In this document: positions 58,387 to 64,000 of the stretch, piece after piece
Layout: each line of letters begins with the position of its first letter
Position numbering within the stretch: position 1 is the first letter of the stretch
Assembly: GCA_964023205.1 (NCBI GenBank)
Contig: OZ026838.1
Span: 31,461,843-31,525,842 of the forward strand
Source of the DNA: Lutraria lutraria
Lineage: Eukaryota; Mollusca; Bivalvia; Venerida; Mactridae
Direction: 5' to 3'
Length of the DNA: 64,000 bases
The notes under the pieces: model-generated
What the model saw: only the letters and a program-made list of their open reading frames with translations
Told to the model about the DNA's origin: nothing
The model's database searches: none
Program-made: the position numbers and the translations under genes

Positions 58387-58644
58387 TCAGTGTCCGTGAA
58401 AGTGTCCGTGCGATGCATGGTAAGCTCTAGTGCCTGGCGGCCCCTCACCATCGGCGTACAGTTCACCAGCTCCGGCACCCCCGAACTTCATAACCCAGCG
58501 ACCAATATAGCCAGGATGACCTCCAATATTGTACATCCGTGGTATTGGAGGAATAAAAGGGCGGGGCTTATAACCAAACATACGTCTTTGAGCATTGACT
58601 GTAACCAGCAGCATTAGACCTAAGACAATGGCGGCTGTGTTCAT
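58387..58644 (-). CDS. P6: secreted Gly/Pro/His-containing protein (85 aa) with Cys-less GE-DG motif
   Basis: The signal peptide is MNTAAIVLGLMLLVTVNA and the mature chain starts with Gln19. Residues 20-45 are basic and Pro-rich (KPRPFIPPIPRMY). GRWVMKFGG is followed by GAGELYADGEG, which aligns with P2 ([19 protein letters not shown]) at G, W, GG, AGE and DG, but both cysteines are replaced and the spacer is nine residues shorter. The C-terminus is His-rich (HASHGHFHGH), a likely metal-binding tail. I start at the ATG at 58642-58644 because an acceptor (TTGCATTTCAG) lies nine bases upstream; the in-frame ATG at 58719 would place 25 extra residues before the signal peptide. The stop is TGA. 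Exported; function unknown. Confidence 0.75.
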   Translation of the reverse strand: MNTAAIVLGLMLLVTVNAQRRMFGYKPRPFIPPIPRMYNIGGHPGYIGRWVMKFGGAGAGELYADGEGPPGTRAYHASHGHFHGH

Positions 58645-58649
58645 GTTGA

Positions 58650-59550
58650 TGGCTGAAATGCAATAAACACTGTTTAATGTAAGGCTCACTCCATATCGGT
58701 ACCAGACGTAATAGTCCATTTCATACAGGGAATCATAATATTGTTACCATGTGTTGATGATAATTATGTCAAAGTTTATATGTAAACAGTATACACGTAA
58801 CTGGCGGATTTTACGTGAAATAATTCCATTACCATATTCATTTTATGACCGCACATTTTACGATGGACGCAATTATTCTATTCACAATTTGCGGTCTAGT
58901 TTGTCCTCGTGTTTCAATTAATTATCCTATGGTAACGTCCCATATTATTTGAACCCGTACAATGATAAGTGTCTGTCGTTATGATGCAGTGATACACATA
59001 TGTGCGGGTGTTTGACAAGTAATTTGCTAATTGGAAATGATTGTCACAAATGGACAAAATGGAGAATCTTTCATATTATTAATTGTTCGCGATCAGATGA
59101 CTTCAAAAGCCCCAGTGTTCTAATTTCTAAATCCACGAAGAAGGGTTACTTATTCATGATTTTGTTTCTTCATGACTATATAATGCGCCACTTAACACAT
59201 CGACAATTGTTCATTTGTGTTTGACCTTCCTCTCGCTTAGTTTACTTAAGTCCGAACAATTTTCGCTCACCTATAGATAAATTACTGCAAAGAGCATAAA
59301 ACGGTTTATAAAACATTCCTATGGAAAATCAAAGCGCTGAAGGTTCTGTTATTTCTTTGGGGGGTGAGGTATTGGGCTCAGTTTGGAAACAAACTGAATG
59401 ATAGTTCATTTTCCATAGCCTTCACTATCTCGGCGCGTATGAATCTTGATGTACTACGCTTTTCTACAACTGTTAAACTTCCATGTGTTTTCAGTACTAT
59501 GATTTATGTTTTCCCATCTCATCACCAAGAGTAGTTCAGCAATTAGCGTA
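58650..59550. other. Upstream of P6, no gene seen
   Basis: Contains the 5' intron acceptor of P6. A TATAAA (59305-59310, minus) with a donor-like ATAG|GTGAGC at 59270 is present, but they are too close together for a convincing first exon. Confidence 0.35.
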
Positions 59551-59556
59551 TACAGC

Positions 59557-59639
59557 ACGTGAATTATGACGTCATTATTCCTCTTGCGTACTGATTTATC
59601 ATCAGTACGCATGGGGAATGGTGACGTCATAATTCACGT
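59557..59639. repeat. Near-perfect palindrome of 83 bases
   Basis: ACGTGAATTATGACGTCA at the left is perfectly inverted at the right (TGACGTCATAATTCACGT). GCGTACTGAT and ATCAGTACGC pair around a five-base loop (TTATC). About 34 of 39 positions pair. It ends three bases before the transposon at 59643 and overlaps its target duplication. Confidence 0.85.
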
Positions 59640-59642
59640 ATT

Positions 59643-61216
59643 CAGTAGGGGAAACTTCCCGATCGGGAAATCACTAAGTGGGGTTTCCCCTATTTCCCGA
59701 ACAGGAAATCTGTTACTAAATATAGTAACAGATTTCCCGTTCAGGTAATAAAATCACTACTTTTGTGCTAGTTTTACTCAAAACACCCGGTGCATAAGAA
59801 TAACGCACCCGATCTTTAAAACGAATAAACCATATGAAACTTAAGAGATATACCTAACTTTCTACCGTTCGGATTTCTTTTAAATGTTCTAGTTATTTTT
59901 TAATTGAACACTGAAATTGTTAAACAGCAATGTTACTTAATTTCCCGATCGGGATATATATTCTACAATGGCCTCAGGTAGATCAAGCATGTCATACCAT
60001 TGCTGCTGAAGACACTAGTATTGAAGGTGAGTGACGTTTAATAATGTGATATTAACCACAGTTATGCTTATTTATTTTAACACTTACATATGATACAGAC
60101 GCTGTATAATACTGGAAAAGAGACAAAACTAAAGAATAAGTTCGCAAACTTATCAGGTTACTTTACCTTACATTAATTCAAAATAAACATTTATTAATAA
60201 TTTTGATATTGCATTTATGTTTCCTTAAAATTGTAGGTTTGGCACAAGATGAAAGACCATCACTTGTTTATGCACTTGGATCATCAGAAGAGAAAACATA
60301 TTAACAGATAGCAATACAATACTTTGTATAAATAGTTATATAAAATCTCTGAATGACATGAATTTAGAATGGTATATACAAATGGAAGTACTAAAAATGT
60401 ACTTTCATGTCATTTATTGAAGGCATTGCATCTGATAACATGCAAAATATAGTGAGAACATGTATTGCAATCGAACAGATTTACAATCTTACTGCATCTA
60501 GTGAAGCATGTCTCCTTTATGGTTAATCTGCTACAATTAAGCAGCACAAAGTTAATTGTCTGTTAATATTGGTGTAACTTTTTATTCATCTGCTAGCTAG
60601 CCTACATTATTTCTTTTCTTGATGAACTGGCTTACTTTTGTCTCATATGTGTTAGAATAAGTTAGCATAACTTTTGTTTATAATGTATTAACGGTCACTA
60701 ATCTATGCAGTATGACACTGTAGTTATCTGATACATTTAAACTTCGCTCATGACAGTACTCTCAATGCTTTGATTGTATATGTTCCTTTGGGATGTTCTG
60801 TAACGTTTTTATTAATTTGCCATTTGGAATGGCTGAAATACGTCCTTACAAATTTCCCACCTAAGGCCATTGTAGAATATATATCCTGATCGGGAAATTA
60901 AGTTTCCAAATCGGGAAATATTGCTTTTTCGCAATTTCGGTGTTCAATTTAAAAATAACTAGAACATTAAAAAAATCTGAACGGTAGAAAGTTGGATATA
61001 TTTTTTAAGTTTAATATGGTATATTCATTTTAAAGATCGGCTGCGTATTCTTATGCACCGGGTGTTTTGAGTAAAACTAGTTCAAAAAGTAGAGATTTTA
61101 TTTCCTGAACGGGAAATCTGTTACTATATTTAGGAACAGTTTTTTACAGATTTTCCGATCGGGAAATAGGGGAAAACCCACTTAGTGATTTCCCGATCGG
61201 GAAGTTTCCCCTACTG
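59643..61216. mobile_element. DNA transposon with about 340-bp terminal inverted repeats and GTATT target duplication
   Basis: The left arm 59643-59976 and the right arm 60862-61216 are inverted copies, starting with CAGTAGGGGAAACTTCCCG at the tips. GTATT flanks both sides (59638-59642 and 61217-61221). The arms repeat the palindrome TTTCCCGATCGGGAAA or variants at least five times, which could be transposase-binding sites. The interior of about 885 bases encodes no transposase. A 5-bp duplication with CAG at the tip would fit a hAT5-like or other cut-and-paste group; the superfamily is not assigned. Confidence 0.85.
59930..60304 (+). CDS. Possible two-exon mini gene inside the transposon
   Basis: Exon 1 runs from an ATG at 59930 (inside the left arm) to 60026, ending at GAAG|GTGAGT. 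The acceptor ATTGTAG ends at 60236. Exon 2 runs from 60237 to the TAA at 60302-60304. The junction keeps frame and gives 54 residues, including ACHTIAAEDTSIEG from exon 1 and LAQDERPSLVYALGSSEEKTY from exon 2 (described here separately). The 210-base intron has a T-rich stretch before its acceptor. An alternative start is an acceptor at 59977 (GCCTCAG), which would make exon 1 an internal exon of a captured host gene or the end of an ancestral transposase. No family recognised. Confidence 0.35.
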
Positions 61217-61334
61217 GTATTGCAGTATTCCGAGTCAGAGGATTGTTAAGAATTTTTACGACTGTTTTGTTTTGCTAGATTTCGACTTTTCACAGCTATC
61301 TGATTATGACTACACGTAATATTTGAATCTGTAT

Positions 61335-61754
61335 TTATGCCACTGAATTAAAAGTTGGAACTATTTTCGTAGGCGGAAGGCTAATGGAAGTATGTAGGAA
61401 CAATTTCCCGATTGACTGTCGAGAAATGGTCTTAACTCGTACCGAAGAACAAAAATGTGCTGCATCCGCATTGACACGCAAATTGAATTTCGTAACAGTA
61501 ATATTACGCAAATACATGTAATTTAGTAATATACTCCCTAAAGTTTTTATCAAAACGTTCAAATTAGACCAATTTGCTGATATTTTTTGAGAGATGTATT
61601 TTTCTGTTATAATCATTTTTTGACATTTTTTAAATAATATATAAAAAATATTTCTTGATTCCCTCATTACTACAAGAGTAATATACGGTATTTTTTCTTT
61701 GTCAACGTTGAGTTCATAGATTGTTACTGAAATATTTGATAGAAGTGACAACAC
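61335..61754 (-). other. Unexplained 139-codon open frame
   Basis: The frame is open for 139 codons in AT-rich sequence but begins with TTG; the first ATG is 29 codons in. The product is Ile/Asn/Lys-rich at first, with AHFCSSVRVK and LPPTKIVPTF near the end. There is no signal peptide or recognised domain. Part of it contains TTTCCCGAT words like those of the neighbouring transposon. It could be chance or a repeat-derived frame. Confidence 0.25.
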
Positions 61755-61759
61755 TCTTC

Positions 61760-64000
61760 TATTATAAATATATGTCTATTTATATATTATTGTCTTACAT
61801 GCTTTAATAATTATAAGAAATTGAACTCGACTGAAATGCACATTAAATCATATTTATGCAAAAAGATTTTATTTTAAAACTAAAGCTGTATTAAACTATT
61901 ATGATTGTATATATATATACTATGCTTAGAAAATGAAGTATTAAAAAAATTATTATATTTCAATAACCGTTTTATAACATTCGGTAACTTTAATACTGAT
62001 TAACTGTATGATAAAACGTTACCTTATTGGTCAGGCTAACGTATCCTCGCTATGGTGCTGAATCAAAAACTGAACTTGAATATTGTCATGATGAAGATTT
62101 TGATATATCTGTACTCATCACCGAATATACCATGTGTTTAATTTGTTATAGCTTGTTCGACATGACATATACATTTATGATATGATTTATAAAATTGATA
62201 TGTCATCACCTTAATTAATGTATTGCTGATATTGCTGATAAATTGATAAGCATTTTTGTTTGTGTGTATATATAGCGATATCGACGGGAGTGTACCATGC
62301 GTTTTTGTTGACATAAAACAAGTGCATTATGACATTGCTGATTGCACGCTTTTAGCGTAAAAGCAATACCTATTCCAATTTCAATTTAGGGAATAGACAA
62401 TCTAGCGAAAGATATAAATTTTATTGATTATCTCAACATGCTGAAAGTCTGTGTTACGATGTTTGCCACATATACATACAAAACATAGTTACAAACACAG
62501 GTAAAAAGTAAAGCATGCAAAACGTGGTAACAGACATTTAATAATTTAAGCAGCAAATTATACAAAACAAGCATGAAAGAAAACACTCCATACAAATTAT
62601 GTATACATGCAAAAGGAAAATATGAAAATATATTGCCTTGTGTATAAACTAATCGTTTTAGAGAAATGATTAATAAAAACCAAAATTACAGCTCGTGACC
62701 TTTCTTGTTAATCTTTAAAGGGTCGGCAGAATGTGTCTGGAATTTTTCTACCATGCTTGTTTTTGTATATTTGGCTGCTTAAATTGGAACATTTAGATAC
62801 AAACACTTTTAGCAAAAATTAATATATCAACGTTACTACTTTTACCGGAATGTTCTTTGAATAACTGATTCCGATGCTTCTGTTCAATGTCTAAAATAGT
62901 AACTGTTTTAACGAAAACATTACTACTGGATATCATATTAAGACATGGATTTTATTTCTGGTTGTATAAAATGATATTTTTGACATCAACAAAGGGAAAT
63001 ATATCATCTTAAGTTATAGCTTTGTATTATAAACCACACCAGGACATAGCGTTCCATTCAGTCTTAATTGATATAAACATCCGCGCTGCACCGTTTACTT
63101 CACTTTGAAAAATATGTGTTTTCTATTTCTGGTGGGAAATAAATTCCGAAAACGTGGGCGTACTTCCTGACGTTTTATAATCGTAACATTTAATGTAATT
63201 TTGAAAAGAGATTGTTTTTAAAATTTGTGAGAACGTGATATTTATAAACACATTAAATTTACGTCCCTTATGTCTTGGATAGTTTCGTTTTACCGTTGGC
63301 GTTAATGTTTCAGCATTGTTTTCTATCAGGTTACCAATCGAAAAGAACTTCTGCATTACTATAAAATTTCCAGATAAGTTAAAGAGCCATTGTACTTTGT
63401 TCTTTTATGTATCTCGATTAAAACCAAATTGTGATATAAACATATAAATGTATTTTATTGTATACTGTAACACCGAACACATGAAGAAGACCTTAGAGAA
63501 TAGGTTGACCTTGAAGATAAGAATGTAAGTTCAATATTATGTAACCATAGAACATAACTGAAATGAGAGGAACAGAACGGGTACGAGACAAAAACAAGGA
63601 CATTTCGATTCACAACATTGCAAAAGACTGAATAGATGTATCATAAATTCATAAATAATTATGTTAAAATTTTAGTATGAATAAAGACAGTGTGGGGAAT
63701 CCACTTGACCTAGTGACGTCACAATGTTGTCGCAACAAGCGCGTTTTCTGTCAACTGAACTAGAAAAACATCATGTAATTGTATTATTTTTAGTTTTCTT
63801 CTAAAGCCACATAACTGTTGCAACTCCTTGCATAAAGGTCTACCTTCGGTTCTGATTTTTGTCACTGTAGGCCCTGTACTTTTTTACTTTTCTTGTCCAA
63901 ACCGTTTGACAGTATTGTGAAAATAAACGTTATCTTTACAAGAACATTTTAGAAATTGACTTAACTACTTAATTAAACCACGCATAAAAGCAATTTTGCA
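61760..64000. other. No gene seen
   Basis: AT-rich sequence to the window end. Frame 63123-63356 (minus) shows no recognised content. Confidence 0.35.

Noticed and set aside
59268..59315. TATAAA plus GTGAGC donor as the P6 first exon
   Set aside because: The donor falls only about 35 bases past the TATA box, which leaves no room for a normal first exon.
1..64000. CRISPR array or prokaryotic operon features
   Set aside because: The direct repeats present are tandem or transposon-derived without unique spacers, and the genes have introns and signal peptides typical of an animal.

Overview
The window is AT-rich nuclear DNA of a metazoan, most likely a bivalve mollusc. The main reasons are interspersed repeats of a kind common in bivalve genomes: the GTCCGTCC-headed element with tandem GGCCCCGCCC units at about 31.9-32.9 kb, the GGTCACTGTGACC repeat near 27.1 kb, an inverted-repeat element with ATACGCCCGTC ends near 50.5 kb, and several tRNA-derived SINEs. 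Secreted Gly/His/Ser-rich proteins of the type found in molluscan shell, byssus or mucus secretions point the same way. The species cannot be read from the sequence.

Host genes: six small secreted-protein genes lie head to tail on the minus strand: P1 <1-1279, P2 17103-18737, P3 30268-31321, P4 37604-37801, P5 53375-53713 and P6 58387-58644. Each has a splice acceptor a few bases upstream of its start codon, which implies a non-coding first exon, and each starts with a signal peptide. Predicted cleavage leaves Gln at or next to the mature N-terminus. P4 and P5 have nearly the same signal peptide. P2, P3 and P6 share a C-terminal motif ([WY]-hydrophobic...GG...GE..[SNA]DG) that carries a C-x4-C pair in P2 and P3 but no cysteine in P6. 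I read this as a tandemly expanded, fast-evolving secretory gene cluster of unknown function, and it is my main candidate for an undescribed system.

Mobile DNA: a nearly intact LINE (ORF1 9915-11432, ORF2 to 15527, (TTGAC)n tail ending at 15823) sits inside an element bounded by TTAA and 20-bp inverted termini (9459-16167). ORF1 and ORF2 are in the same frame, separated by one TAG. At 59643-61216 a transposon has about 340-bp terminal inverted repeats, a 5-bp target duplication (GTATT) and an internal two-exon mini reading frame. Other inverted-repeat elements lie at 7683-7868, 24885-25075, 29650-29820, 34387-34515, 44019-44261, 50460-50703, 50940-51630 (with a TTAA element nested at 51108-51486) and 55729-55904. 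At least three tRNA-derived SINE families are scattered through the window.

Tandem repeats: an 11-copy, 70-bp minisatellite (20058-20812), a repeat built on CGCTAAATGTCGCAAC (21385-21815), an ATTAACAAG-type minisatellite (22540-22760) and a roughly 90-bp repeat (28037-28280). Most of the remaining sequence, including the long stretches 39.5-44.0, 44.3-50.4 and 61.8-64.0 kb, shows no gene I can support.
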